From Marinibaculum pumilum (GTDB taxonomy: Bacteria; Pseudomonadota; Alphaproteobacteria; Ferrovibrionales; Ferrovibrionaceae): a DNA stretch of 64,000 bases. Positions 17,611-28,995 of this stretch are shown here, in pieces; the stretch's first letter is position 1; each line of letters opens with the position of its first letter. Where the stretch lies: positions 124,001 to 188,000 of the forward strand of contig NZ_JBHRTR010000015.1 of assembly GCF_042646425.1 (NCBI RefSeq), written 5' to 3'. A program made the position numbers and the translations under genes. The notes beneath the pieces are model-generated. The model was not told the origin of the DNA. It saw only the letters and a list, made by a program, of their open reading frames with translations, and searched no databases.

Positions 17611-17760
17611 ATGGCGCGGTCATCCAACGGTCGCTTCAAGGCCAATGATCCGGAGACCCGGGAACTCGGCCGCAAGGGCGGCAAGAAATCCTCGGGCTCC
17701 TTCGCCCCTGGCAGCGAGAAGGCGAAGGAAGCCGGCCGCAAGGGCGGCAAGGCCTCCTGA
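17611..17760 (+). CDS. KGG-repeat small stress protein
   Basis: A 49-residue basic protein. GTGAGGAG ends 8 nt before the ATG and sets this start. It has the repeated GRKGGKK / GRKGGKAS motif of the KGG family, related to the repeat of the Bacillus general stress protein GsiB. Such proteins are small, hydrophilic and stress-induced. Role probably protective; mechanism unknown. An EcfG-like promoter upstream supports stress regulation. Confidence 0.85.
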   Translation: MARSSNGRFKANDPETRELGRKGGKKSSGSFAPGSEKAKEAGRKGGKAS

Positions 17761-17801
17761 TACGCCATGCCGGTGACGGCCGCGGGGTCACCCGGCGGGC
17801 G

Positions 17802-19190
17802 TCACTCGGCGGCGCTGCGCCCTGGCGCGGCACCGTCCGGGACGCCCGCAGGGCCTGCTGAAGAAAGCCAGCCGGCAAGGTGGTCCAGTGCGCGAGCGGA
17901 CATGGCCGGTCGGCGCATCTTTTTGTTCACCTTCTCCTCCAGCGGCGGGAACAATCCGAAGTTGACGTTCATCGGCTGGAAGCTGTCCGCGGCCGCACCG
18001 CCGGTGATATGTTCCAACAGCGCCCCCAGCGCCGTGGTCGCCGGCGGTGGCGGCAGAGCCGCACCAAGCCGCTCCGCGGCCGCGAAGCGGCCCGCCAGCA
18101 GCCCCATCGCGGCACTTTCCACATAGCCTTCGACACCGGTGATCTGGCCGGCGAAGCGCAGCCGCGGCATCGCCTTCAGGCGCAGACTGCCGTCCAGCAC
18201 GCGCGGGCTGTTCAGGAAGGTGTTGCGGTGCAGCCCGCCCAGGCGTGCGAAACGCGCATCGCCGAGGCCGGGGATCGTGCGGAACACCTCCACCTGCGCG
18301 CCATGCTTCAGCTTGGTCTGGAAGCCGACGAGGTTGTAGAGCGTGCCCAGTGCATTGTCCTGGCGCAGCTGCACCACCGCATAGGGCCAGCGGCCGGTGC
18401 GCGGGTCGGTCAGGCCGACCGGCTTCATCGGGCCGTGCCGCAGGGTCTCGCGCCCGCGGGAAGCCATTACCTCGATCGGCAGGCAGCCGTCGAAATAGGG
18501 GGTGTCGGCCTCCCATTCCTTGAAGCTGGTCTGCTCGCCCGTCAGCAGCGCGTCGATGAAGGCCTCGTACTGCGCCTTGTCCATCGGGCAGTTGATGTAG
18601 TCGGCGCCGGTCCCGCCGGGGCCGGGCTTGTCGTAGCGCGACTGGAACCAGGCGATGTCGAAATCGACGCTGTCGCGATAGACGATCGGCGCGATGGCAT
18701 CGAAGAAGGCGAGGGCGGCCTCGCCGGTCAGCTCGCGGATCGCCCCGGCCAGGGCGGGGCTGGTCAGCGGGCCGGTGGCCACGATCACATTGTCCCACTC
18801 CGCCGGCGGCAGGCCGGCGATCTCCGCCCGGCGGATCTCCACCAGCGGCTCCGCCTCCAGCGCCTGCGTGACATGGGCGGAAAAGCGGTCGCGGTCGACC
18901 GCCAGGGCGGAGCCGGCAGGCACCTTGTGGGTATCGCCGGCGGCGATGATCAGCGAGCCGGCACGGCGCATCTCCTCGTGCAGAAGGCCCACGGCGTTGT
19001 TCTGCGCATCGTCGGAGCGGAAGGAATTGGAGCAGACCAGTTCCGCCAGCCCGTCGGTGCTGTGCGCCTCGGTCGCCCGCACCGGGCGCATTTCGTGCAG
19101 CACGACCGGCATGCCGGCGCGTGCGATCGCCCAGGCGGCTTCCGAGCCGGCCAGGCCGCCGCCGATGACATGGATTGGATCGTGGGACAT
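17802..19190 (-). CDS. trmFO: TrmFO, folate-dependent tRNA U54 methyltransferase
   Basis: A 462-residue FAD protein. The N-terminus VIGGGLAGSEAAWAIARAG is the dinucleotide-binding motif. CSNSFRSDDAQN and the segment ADYINCPMDKAQYEAF are characteristic of TrmFO. The enzyme uses methylene-tetrahydrofolate and FADH2 to make m5U54 in the T loop of tRNAs, replacing the SAM-dependent TrmA. It is convergent with the KGG gene. Confidence 0.97.
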   Translation of the reverse strand: MSHDPIHVIGGGLAGSEAAWAIARAGMPVVLHEMRPVRATEAHSTDGLAELVCSNSFRSDDAQNNAVGLLHEEMRRAGSLIIAAGDTHKVPAGSALAVDRDRFSAHVTQALEAEPLVEIRRAEIAGLPPAEWDNVIVATGPLTSPALAGAIRELTGEAALAFFDAIAPIVYRDSVDFDIAWFQSRYDKPGPGGTGADYINCPMDKAQYEAFIDALLTGEQTSFKEWEADTPYFDGCLPIEVMASRGRETLRHGPMKPVGLTDPRTGRWPYAVVQLRQDNALGTLYNLVGFQTKLKHGAQVEVFRTIPGLGDARFARLGGLHRNTFLNSPRVLDGSLRLKAMPRLRFAGQITGVEGYVESAAMGLLAGRFAAAERLGAALPPPPATTALGALLEHITGGAAADSFQPMNVNFGLFPPLEEKVNKKMRRPAMSARALDHLAGWLSSAGPAGVPDGAAPGRSAAE

Positions 19191-19353
19191 GCGCGCTCAG
19201 ATAGGCGCCGGGGCGGCTGCGGTCAATGGAATGCCGCCTGGGGAATGCGTGGCCCGCGCCGTCCGGATCGACCTTGCCATCCCTTGCCGCTAGGTTGGTC
19301 CGCGCCGGCCGTCTGCCGGCGCCATTTCCGCCTGTCACGATCCTGGAACAGCA

Positions 19354-20031
19354 ATGAACTACGACGACGTCGTCATGGGGCGCCGCAGCATTCGCGGCTT
19401 TCTGAAAAAGCCGGTGCCCAGGGCCCTGATCGAAGACGTGCTGCGCCTGGCGATGCGGGCGCCGACCTCCTACAACACGCAGCCCTGGAACTTCTTCGTC
19501 GTCGGCGGCGCGGTCCTGGACAGGATCCGCACCGGGAATGTCGAGCGGATGCAGGCCGGCATCCCCGAATCCCGCGAGATCCGCAGCCACGGCGCCTATC
19601 AGGGGCCGCACCGCGACCGCCAGATCGAGGTCGCCAAGCAGCTCTTCGCGGAGATGGGCATCGCGCGGCACGACACGGATGCCCGCCAGGACTGGGTGAT
19701 GCGCGGCTTCCGCCAGTTCGACGCGCCGGTGTCCATCGTGGTGACCTATGACCGTGTGATCCATGGCGGCGATATCGGGCCGTTCGACTGCGGCTCCGTG
19801 GTGAACGCCCTGGTGAATGCGGCCTGGTCGCGCGGGCTCGGCTGCGTGATCAACTCCCAGGGCATCATGCAGTCGCCCGTGGTGCGCGAGCATGCCCGGA
19901 TCCCGGACGACCAGGTGATCATGATCTGCGTCGCGCTGGGCTGGCCGGACGAGTGCTTTCCCGCCAACCGGGTCGTGTCGACGCGTCGGAGCGTGGAAGA
20001 GGCGGCGACGTTCCTGGGCTTCGAGGACTGA
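19354..20031 (+). CDS. Nitroreductase family FMN oxidoreductase
   Basis: A 225-residue flavoprotein. RRSIRGFLKKPVP at the N-terminus is the FMN-phosphate-binding segment. RMAPTSYNTQPWNF-type sequence (here RAPTSYNTQPWNFFVV) and a C-terminal VALGWPDE complete the family pattern. Members reduce nitro-aromatics, quinones or similar acceptors with NAD(P)H; the substrate is unknown. The stop is 21 nt from the uvrA stop on the other strand. Confidence 0.9.
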   Translation: MNYDDVVMGRRSIRGFLKKPVPRALIEDVLRLAMRAPTSYNTQPWNFFVVGGAVLDRIRTGNVERMQAGIPESREIRSHGAYQGPHRDRQIEVAKQLFAEMGIARHDTDARQDWVMRGFRQFDAPVSIVVTYDRVIHGGDIGPFDCGSVVNALVNAAWSRGLGCVINSQGIMQSPVVREHARIPDDQVIMICVALGWPDECFPANRVVSTRRSVEEAATFLGFED

Positions 20032-20052
20032 CGGGCGGCCGGCCCACCCCAT

Positions 20053-23031
<2,979 letters not shown>

Positions 23032-23095
23032 CGGCTTCCCGTCGACAGGCCGGGCGCGTGACCCGCGCCGCTTTGCTAGAGGCGGGCGGCGCCGG

Positions 23096-23779
23096 TCAGG
23101 ATCGGCGTCGCCGGAACAGGATCGCGAACAGGGCGAGGCCGGCCAGGAAACCGCCCACATGGGCGGCCCAGGCGACCTGCTCGGCCACTCCCGGCATGCC
23201 GGTCATCCCGAACACCACGGAAATGCCGATCCAGACCACGACCAGGATCAGGACCTGCTGCCGGTTGCCGCCGCCGACCCTGTTCATCATCAGGATGATG
23301 GCACCGAACAGGCCGCTGATGGCGCCGGAGGCGCCGACCATCGGCACGTAGGATGTCGGATCCAGGATGTACTGGGCGAAGGCCCCGGCAACACCCGACA
23401 CGATATAGAACAAAAGGAGATTTCCGCCACCCATCACCCGTTCGACGCCGGAACCGAAGGCGGCCAGGAACACCATGTTGATGATCAGGTGGAACAATCC
23501 GCCGTGCAGGAACATGTAGGTGACCGGCGTGACCAGGGTCAGCACATCGTCCAGCGGGCCGCCGAATCGGGCCGGGATGAAGCCGAAGCGGAACAGCACT
23601 TCCTGTTCCAGGTTCACCGGCAGCAGCATCTGGATGATGTACACGGCCACGGTGACCACCAAGATCGCCGTGACCACCGGCGGCAGGTTCAGCATCGGCT
23701 GGCCGCCGCCGCCGGACCCGCTGCGGCGCGGCCCTCCGAAACCGGGGCGCTGGAAGCGGGAAGGGCGGGGCTGCGACAT
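23096..23779 (-). CDS. Rhomboid family intramembrane serine protease
   Basis: A 227-residue membrane protein starting at 23779 after an AAAGGA site. A Gly/Arg/Pro-rich N-tail (1-30) is followed by six predicted helices. The catalytic dyad is visible as GASGAISG (Ser near 151) and WAAHVGGF (His near 207), with the conserved HxxxN of helix 2 at about 97-101. Rhomboids cleave transmembrane substrates within the bilayer. The substrate is unknown. It precedes uvrA on the same strand. Confidence 0.93.
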   Translation of the reverse strand: MSQPRPSRFQRPGFGGPRRSGSGGGGQPMLNLPPVVTAILVVTVAVYIIQMLLPVNLEQEVLFRFGFIPARFGGPLDDVLTLVTPVTYMFLHGGLFHLIINMVFLAAFGSGVERVMGGGNLLLFYIVSGVAGAFAQYILDPTSYVPMVGASGAISGLFGAIILMMNRVGGGNRQQVLILVVVWIGISVVFGMTGMPGVAEQVAWAAHVGGFLAGLALFAILFRRRRS

Positions 23780-23885
23780 GGCGTGCTGTGTCCTTTGTCG
23801 AGGCGGATATTCAGGGTCGCCGGCAAGGTAGCAGATGCGGCTACCGGGGCCAGCCTCCCGGCAGGGATTACCCGGGATTGCGTTT

Positions 23886-23900
23886 GTTCCTGGTCTGTAC
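23886..23900. promoter_or_regulatory. Possible LexA-like box between rhomboid-uvrA and ssb
   Basis: GTTC-N7-GTAC at 23886-23900 differs by one base from the alphaproteobacterial SOS box GTTC-N7-GTTC. It lies in the divergent spacer, about 107 nt before the rhomboid start and 98 nt before ssb. Both uvrA and ssb are known SOS genes in some bacteria. A single near match is weak evidence. Confidence 0.3.
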
Positions 23901-23997
23901 CAGTCTCGCGGGTGCGTCGGAGGTTGGCCGGAAGCCTTCAAACCGGCCCTGGCTGGCGTCTATAGTGCGCGCCGCTTGGCAGAAAGGGACCGCAGAC

Positions 23998-24522
23998 ATG
24001 GCAGGCAGCGTCAACAAGGTAATCCTGATCGGCAATCTGGGACGGGACCCGGAAGTCCGCTCGATGCAGTCCGGCGACGAGGTCTGCAATCTCGCGCTGG
24101 CGACGTCGGAGAACTGGCGCGACCGCCAGACCGGGGAACGCCGGGAGAAGACCGAATGGCACCGGGTCGTGATCTTCAACGAGAACCTGGTCAAGGTGGC
24201 CAAGCAGTACCTGCGCAAGGGCTCGAAGATCTATATCGAGGGCCAGCTGCAGACCCGCAAATACACCGACCAGCAGGGGGTCGAGCGCTATTCGACCGAG
24301 ATCGTGCTGCAGCGCTATCGCGGTGAACTGACGATGCTCGACGGCCGCGGCGAAGGTGGCGGCGGCGGCGGTGACTTTGGCGGCGGCGGCGGCGATTATG
24401 GCGGTGGCCGGAGCGGTGGCGGTTCGGGCGGCGGCAGTTCCGGCGGCGGCGGCCGTGGCAGGGATATGGGATCGGATTTCGATTCGGGGCCGGCCGACCT
24501 GGACGACGAAATCCCGTTCTGA
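23998..24522 (+). CDS. ssb: Single-stranded DNA-binding protein
   Basis: A 174-residue SSB. The OB fold spans about 1-110, beginning with MAGSVNKVILIGNLGRDPEV. A Gly-rich linker (about 118-155) leads to the acidic tip DDEIPF, which recruits partner proteins. It coats single-stranded DNA in replication, repair and recombination. A TATAGT at 23961-23966 may be its -10 box. The gene is convergent with a chemoreceptor gene. Confidence 0.97.
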   Translation: MAGSVNKVILIGNLGRDPEVRSMQSGDEVCNLALATSENWRDRQTGERREKTEWHRVVIFNENLVKVAKQYLRKGSKIYIEGQLQTRKYTDQQGVERYSTEIVLQRYRGELTMLDGRGEGGGGGGDFGGGGGDYGGGRSGGGSGGGSSGGGGRGRDMGSDFDSGPADLDDEIPF

Positions 24523-24542
24523 CCTGAGTTCTCCGGACCGCA

Positions 24543-24575
24543 GGCGGGCCCGCCGGTGACGATGGCGGGCCCGCC
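24543..24575. terminator. Bidirectional hairpin between ssb and a chemoreceptor gene
   Basis: GGCGGGCCCGCC occurs at 24543-24554 and again at 24564-24575 with a 9-nt gap. Because the unit is itself palindromic, it can form one long stem of 12 bp. It lies between the convergent stops of ssb and the first chemoreceptor gene. No T tract is present, so termination efficiency is uncertain. Confidence 0.55.
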
Positions 24576-24587
24576 GGGTCGCGACTG

Positions 24588-26591
24588 TCAGGCGGCGCGC
24601 ACCCCGATCAGGAACTGCTCGACCGCCTCGCTGAGGCGCTGCGACTGGGCTGCCATGGCGCTTGCGGAAGCCTTCACCGTCTCCGCCGCGCCGCCTGCCT
24701 CGCCGGCAGCCTGGGTGACGCCGCCGATATTCGACGTGACCTCGCGGGTGCCGTGGGCCGCCTCCTGGACGTTGCGGGAGATCTCCTGCGTGGCGGCGCC
24801 CTGCTGCTCCACCGCGGCGGCAATCGAGGTTGCGATGTCGTTGACCTCGCCGATCGTGCGGCCAATCCCCTGGATCGCGGAAACCGCCTCTCCGGTCTCG
24901 GACTGGATGCCGGCGATCTGCTGACTGATCTGCTCCGTCGCCCTGGCGGTCTGGGTGGCGAGGTTCTTCACCTCCGACGCAACGACGGCGAAGCCCTTGC
25001 CGGCCTCGCCCGCGCGGGCCGCCTCGATGGTGGCGTTCAGCGCCAGCAGGTTGGTCTGCTCGGCGATGTCCTGGATCAGGCTGACCACCTCGCCGATCTT
25101 CTGCGCCGCCTGCGCCAGGCCGTCCACCTGGGCGTTGGTGCGCCGGGCATCCTCGCTGGCGCGGCCGGCGATGGTCGCGGACTGGTTCACCTGGCGGGCG
25201 ATCTCCTCGATGGAGGAGGACAGTTCCTCCGCCGCCGCGGCGACCGTCTGCACATTGCCGGATGCCTGCTCCGACGCGGCAGCCACCATGTTCGCCTGCC
25301 GGCTTGTCTCTCCCGCCGTGTTTGACATCGAGGCAGCGGTGGCCTGCATCTCCTGGGTCGCGGCGCCCAGCTGCGCCAGGACATCGGCGACTGCACCGTC
25401 GAAATCCCGGGTCAGCGCCTCGATCGCCTGGGTACGCTGCTCGCGCTCCTCCTGTTCGCGGCGCTGGGTCGCGGCCATCTCCTCGTTGCGGATCATGTTG
25501 TCCTTGAAGATCTGCACCGCTTCCGCCATCTCGCCGATCTCGTCACCGCGGTCCTGGGCCGGGATCTGGGTCTCGGTATCGCCCTCGGCGAGGCGGCTCA
25601 TCGCCCCGGTCATCGCACGGATCGGGCGCGCGATGCTCCGGCCGATACCGAAGGCGAGCAGAACGGAGAGGATCACGGCCAGCACGATGGCGCCGACCGT
25701 CAGCCACTGGATCCGGTCGGCTTCGGCCACCGTCGCATCGCCGACCTCGGCCAGGCGGCTGCTGTTGCGCTGCCGTGCCTCTTCCATCTGGGCGGCGAGG
25801 GCAGGGCCGATCGTCTCCACCTGCTCCGCGATGATCTGGTTGCGCTGCTGGATGGTGGCGACGACCTCCGAGAACAGGGCGGTGTAGCGCTCCAGCAGGC
25901 CGCCCATCGTGTCGACCAGTGCCTGGCCCTCCGGATCGCTGACAGTGCGGTCCAGCGTCTTCAGCGCCTTGGCGGTGTCGGCGAAGGCCTCCTGCGCACG
26001 CTCCGAAGCGTCGGTGGCGTCGGTGGCCAGGAACTCGCGGATGTTCAGGCCGGCGAGCAGCAGGTTCCGCATCACCATGCTGGCATTGTAGGTCGCCGTC
26101 GCGTTGGTCAGCTGGCGCTGCCGTTTCAGCAGGGCGAGGGCGGTGGCGTCCGCCTCGGCGCCCAGGGCGCCGAGATCGGCGACCTGGCGGTCGCGCCGCT
26201 CCTGCATCGGCACGACCTGGCGGAAGGCCTGGTCGTAGGCGCCGAGCTGCTCGCGGATGGCCGCCACCCGTGCGGCGAGCTCGGGGTCGTCGACGCCCTC
26301 GATCCGGACCGCGTCCTGTGCCGCCTGGATGTCGGCGGTGGCCCGTTCCTGGGACGCCGTGCTGCTGGTCAGCATGAAGTCCTTGATCGCGATGCCGGCG
26401 GACAGCAATGCGCTCTGCAGCTGCGAAGCGGCGGTGGTCCGTTCGGTGATCGCCCGGTAGCTGCCGAAGTTCCCCTGAACGGTGCCCAGCCCGATGACCG
26501 CGATTGCGCCGACCAGCATCAGCAGGACGAGCACGGAGCCGGCGCAGAGCGCGATCTTGGCGGCGACGGGCAGGTTGTCGATCCGTTTCAT
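24588..26591 (-). CDS. Methyl-accepting chemotaxis protein (first of four)
   Basis: A 667-residue chemoreceptor starting at 26591 (MKRIDNL), set by GAGGA 5 nt upstream. It has a membrane helix at about 12-34, a helical periplasmic sensor domain to about 300 with a KDFMLTS segment, then a second helix, HAMP, and the cytoplasmic MA domain. The hairpin tip DIAEQTNLLALNATIEAARA is invariant. The ligand is unknown. The C-terminus ends in RAA with no CheR-docking pentapeptide. No che gene is present in the window. Confidence 0.95.
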   Translation of the reverse strand: MKRIDNLPVAAKIALCAGSVLVLLMLVGAIAVIGLGTVQGNFGSYRAITERTTAASQLQSALLSAGIAIKDFMLTSSTASQERATADIQAAQDAVRIEGVDDPELAARVAAIREQLGAYDQAFRQVVPMQERRDRQVADLGALGAEADATALALLKRQRQLTNATATYNASMVMRNLLLAGLNIREFLATDATDASERAQEAFADTAKALKTLDRTVSDPEGQALVDTMGGLLERYTALFSEVVATIQQRNQIIAEQVETIGPALAAQMEEARQRNSSRLAEVGDATVAEADRIQWLTVGAIVLAVILSVLLAFGIGRSIARPIRAMTGAMSRLAEGDTETQIPAQDRGDEIGEMAEAVQIFKDNMIRNEEMAATQRREQEEREQRTQAIEALTRDFDGAVADVLAQLGAATQEMQATAASMSNTAGETSRQANMVAAASEQASGNVQTVAAAAEELSSSIEEIARQVNQSATIAGRASEDARRTNAQVDGLAQAAQKIGEVVSLIQDIAEQTNLLALNATIEAARAGEAGKGFAVVASEVKNLATQTARATEQISQQIAGIQSETGEAVSAIQGIGRTIGEVNDIATSIAAAVEQQGAATQEISRNVQEAAHGTREVTSNIGGVTQAAGEAGGAAETVKASASAMAAQSQRLSEAVEQFLIGVRAA

Positions 26592-26762
26592 GACGTTCCT
26601 CATTCGGGGCGGGTCAGGGCGATAGGTCGAGCATGGCGACTGCGCAGTAATTGCGACTAACATGTTTATGAAAGGTAAACGTCGGAACGCAGCGGCCGGC
26701 CTGCCGGTCCGGCCGCTGTTGACAGGGCCGGTGTGGTGGGGTGCCTTTGCCGGGTCTGTGCC

Positions 26763-28724
26763 TCAGGCGGCCCGGACGCCGTTGAGGAATGCCTCGACGG
26801 CATCGCGGAGCCGGTCGGACTGGCCGGCCAGATTGCCGGCCGAGGTGTTCACCTGCTCGGCGGCGCTGCCGGTGTCGGCCGCGGCGCGGGTGACGCCGGC
26901 GATATTGCTGGAAACCTCCTGGGTGCCGCGGGCGGCCTCCTGCACGTTGCGGGAGATCTCCTGCGTCGCCGCGCCCTGCTCCTCCACGGCGGAGGCGATG
27001 GTGGTGGCGATCTCGTTGATCTCGCCGATGGTGCGGCCGATCCCCTGGATGGCGCCGACCGCCTCGTTGGTTTCCGACTGGATTCCGGTGATCTGGCGGC
27101 CGATCTGCTCCGTCGCCCTGGCGGTCTGGGTGGCGAGGTTCTTGACCTCCGATGCGACCACGGCGAAGCCCTTGCCGGCCTCGCCGGCACGGGCCGCCTC
27201 GATGGTGGCGTTCAGGGCCAGAAGGTTGGTCTGTTCGGCAATGTCCTGGATCAGGCCGATGACTTCGCCGATCTTCTGCGCCGCCTGGGCCAGCCCGTCC
27301 ACCTGTGCGTTGGTGCGGATGGCGTCCTCGCTCGCCTGCGCGGCAATGGCCGCGGATTGTGCCACCTGGCGGCTGATCTCCCGGATCGAGGCCGCCAGCT
27401 CTTCCGCTGCGGTGGCGACGGTCTGCACGTTGGCCGAGGCCTCTTCCGAGGCGGACGCGACGGCGCCGGCCTGACGGTTGGTTTCCTCCGCCGTCGAAGA
27501 CATGGAGGAGGCGGTCGACTGCATGTCTTCGGCGGCCGAGCCGAGCGCGCCCAGCATCGCCGCAACCGCCTGGTCGAAGGTTCCGGTCAGGCTCTCGATC
27601 CGTTGCGCCCGCGCCTCCCGGGCGGCGCGCTCGCGCGCCTGTTCGGCGGCCATCTCCTCGTTGCGGATCATGTTTTCCTTGAAGACCTGGACCGCCGATG
27701 CCATCGCGCCGACTTCGTCGCGGCGGTCCTGCGCCGGGATCTCCGTCGTCTTGTCGCCTTCCGCCAGTTGCCGCATCGCGCCGGTCATCGCCACCACCGG
27801 GCGGGAGATCGAGCGGCCGATCAGCAGGCCGCCGGCCAGCGCCAGCAGCAGGATCGCGGCAGACAGCGCCAGGACCAGGATCTCGATGCCGGCGCGGTCC
27901 TCGGCCAGGTCGCTCCTCGCCTGGCTGCGAATGGCCGCAGCGGCCTCGCTGATCGCCTCGAAGTCCGGCTGCATCCGCGCGAAGATGTCGCTCAGGGTGG
28001 AGGTCTCGGCGGTCATCTCGACGACGGTATCGGCCCAGGCGTGGAAGTCCTGCTGGTATCGGTCCATCAGGCGGGAGATTTCCTGCTTCTCCGTTGGCGG
28101 AATTGGGCTCTCGGCCAGCAGGGCGTCGAACTCCTGCCGGCGGGTGTCCAGGCGGTCGACATATGTCGGGTCGCCGCGCAGCATGAAGTCCTTCTCATGC
28201 CGGCGCATCATCAGCATCTTGACCGTCAGCGGTGGCGCGTCGGCGGCCTGCAGGCGTTCCTCGACCGCATGGACGGCGCTGCGCAGGCCGCCGGAAAGGC
28301 CCTCTGTCTCGTCCAGCCCCAGCCGGGTCTGCAGGTCGACGACCTTGCCGAACTGGGCACGGTGTTGCGGGATCTCCGAGGCAAGGCCGGCCGCCGCACG
28401 CCGCACCTGGGCCGAAACGGCCGTGGCCTGGAGGTCGTCCAGGATGGCGGCAACGGTTTCCGCCTCGCGCTCATAGGCCTGGTGGTATTTCAGTTCCCTG
28501 CGCAGCAGGAAGTCCTTCTCCCTGCGTCGCATCTGCAGGGCGCCGATCTCCAGCGCCGACGCGGCTTCTGCGGCGCCATTGGCGCGTTCCATCGTCGCGA
28601 TCGACTCGTCCGTCTGCACGCCGCTGAAGAGGTTCAGTCCGGCGAGGATGACGATCGCCGTGGCCGTAAGCGCAACGAGCAGCCCGATCCGCCGACCGAC
28701 GGAGAGATTCTGGAACAGGTTCAT
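26763..28724 (-). CDS. Methyl-accepting chemotaxis protein with HBM-like sensor domain (second)
   Basis: A 653-residue chemoreceptor starting at 28724 (MNLFQNL). The periplasmic region carries two copies of an R-R-x-E-K-D-F-L-x-R-type motif (RRREKDFLLRR near 75, MRRHEKDFMLRGD near 180). This pattern is typical of the helical bimodular (HBM) sensor domain, whose known members bind organic acids. HAMP and an MA signalling domain with the standard tip follow. The last 150 residues are almost identical to those of the next receptor (28996-31005). Confidence 0.95.
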   Translation of the reverse strand: MNLFQNLSVGRRIGLLVALTATAIVILAGLNLFSGVQTDESIATMERANGAAEAASALEIGALQMRRREKDFLLRRELKYHQAYEREAETVAAILDDLQATAVSAQVRRAAAGLASEIPQHRAQFGKVVDLQTRLGLDETEGLSGGLRSAVHAVEERLQAADAPPLTVKMLMMRRHEKDFMLRGDPTYVDRLDTRRQEFDALLAESPIPPTEKQEISRLMDRYQQDFHAWADTVVEMTAETSTLSDIFARMQPDFEAISEAAAAIRSQARSDLAEDRAGIEILVLALSAAILLLALAGGLLIGRSISRPVVAMTGAMRQLAEGDKTTEIPAQDRRDEVGAMASAVQVFKENMIRNEEMAAEQARERAAREARAQRIESLTGTFDQAVAAMLGALGSAAEDMQSTASSMSSTAEETNRQAGAVASASEEASANVQTVATAAEELAASIREISRQVAQSAAIAAQASEDAIRTNAQVDGLAQAAQKIGEVIGLIQDIAEQTNLLALNATIEAARAGEAGKGFAVVASEVKNLATQTARATEQIGRQITGIQSETNEAVGAIQGIGRTIGEINEIATTIASAVEEQGAATQEISRNVQEAARGTQEVSSNIAGVTRAAADTGSAAEQVNTSAGNLAGQSDRLRDAVEAFLNGVRAA

Positions 28725-28949
28725 CGTCGAGGTTCCCCAGAGGTCGCCGGGGAAGGTCGACAGACAGGCCCCGTGCAGCTGCACCGGATGCCGCGCGGAT
28801 GGCCCGGCATCGCATGCCGACCCACAGGCCAGGTCCGGGGAGTCGGCCCGGCACGACCGGCATCGGCATTTCGGGCCGCCCTGCGGCCCTGGCGGTACTG
28901 TCCGCGATCTGGATTAAGAAAACCTCAAGGTGACGCCGCCCGCAGGGGC

Positions 28950-28977
28950 GGGCGCCGGGACTGCCGTCCCGGCGCCC
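28950..28977 (-). terminator. Hairpin downstream of the third chemoreceptor gene
   Basis: GGGCGCCGGGAC and GTCCCGGCGCCC form a perfect 12-bp stem with a 4-nt loop. It begins 18 nt downstream of the chemoreceptor stop at 28996 (minus strand). A T-rich stretch appears only about 20 nt further on, so it is a likely but not textbook terminator. Confidence 0.55.
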
Positions 28978-28995
28978 CTCTCTCGGTCCTTGCGA

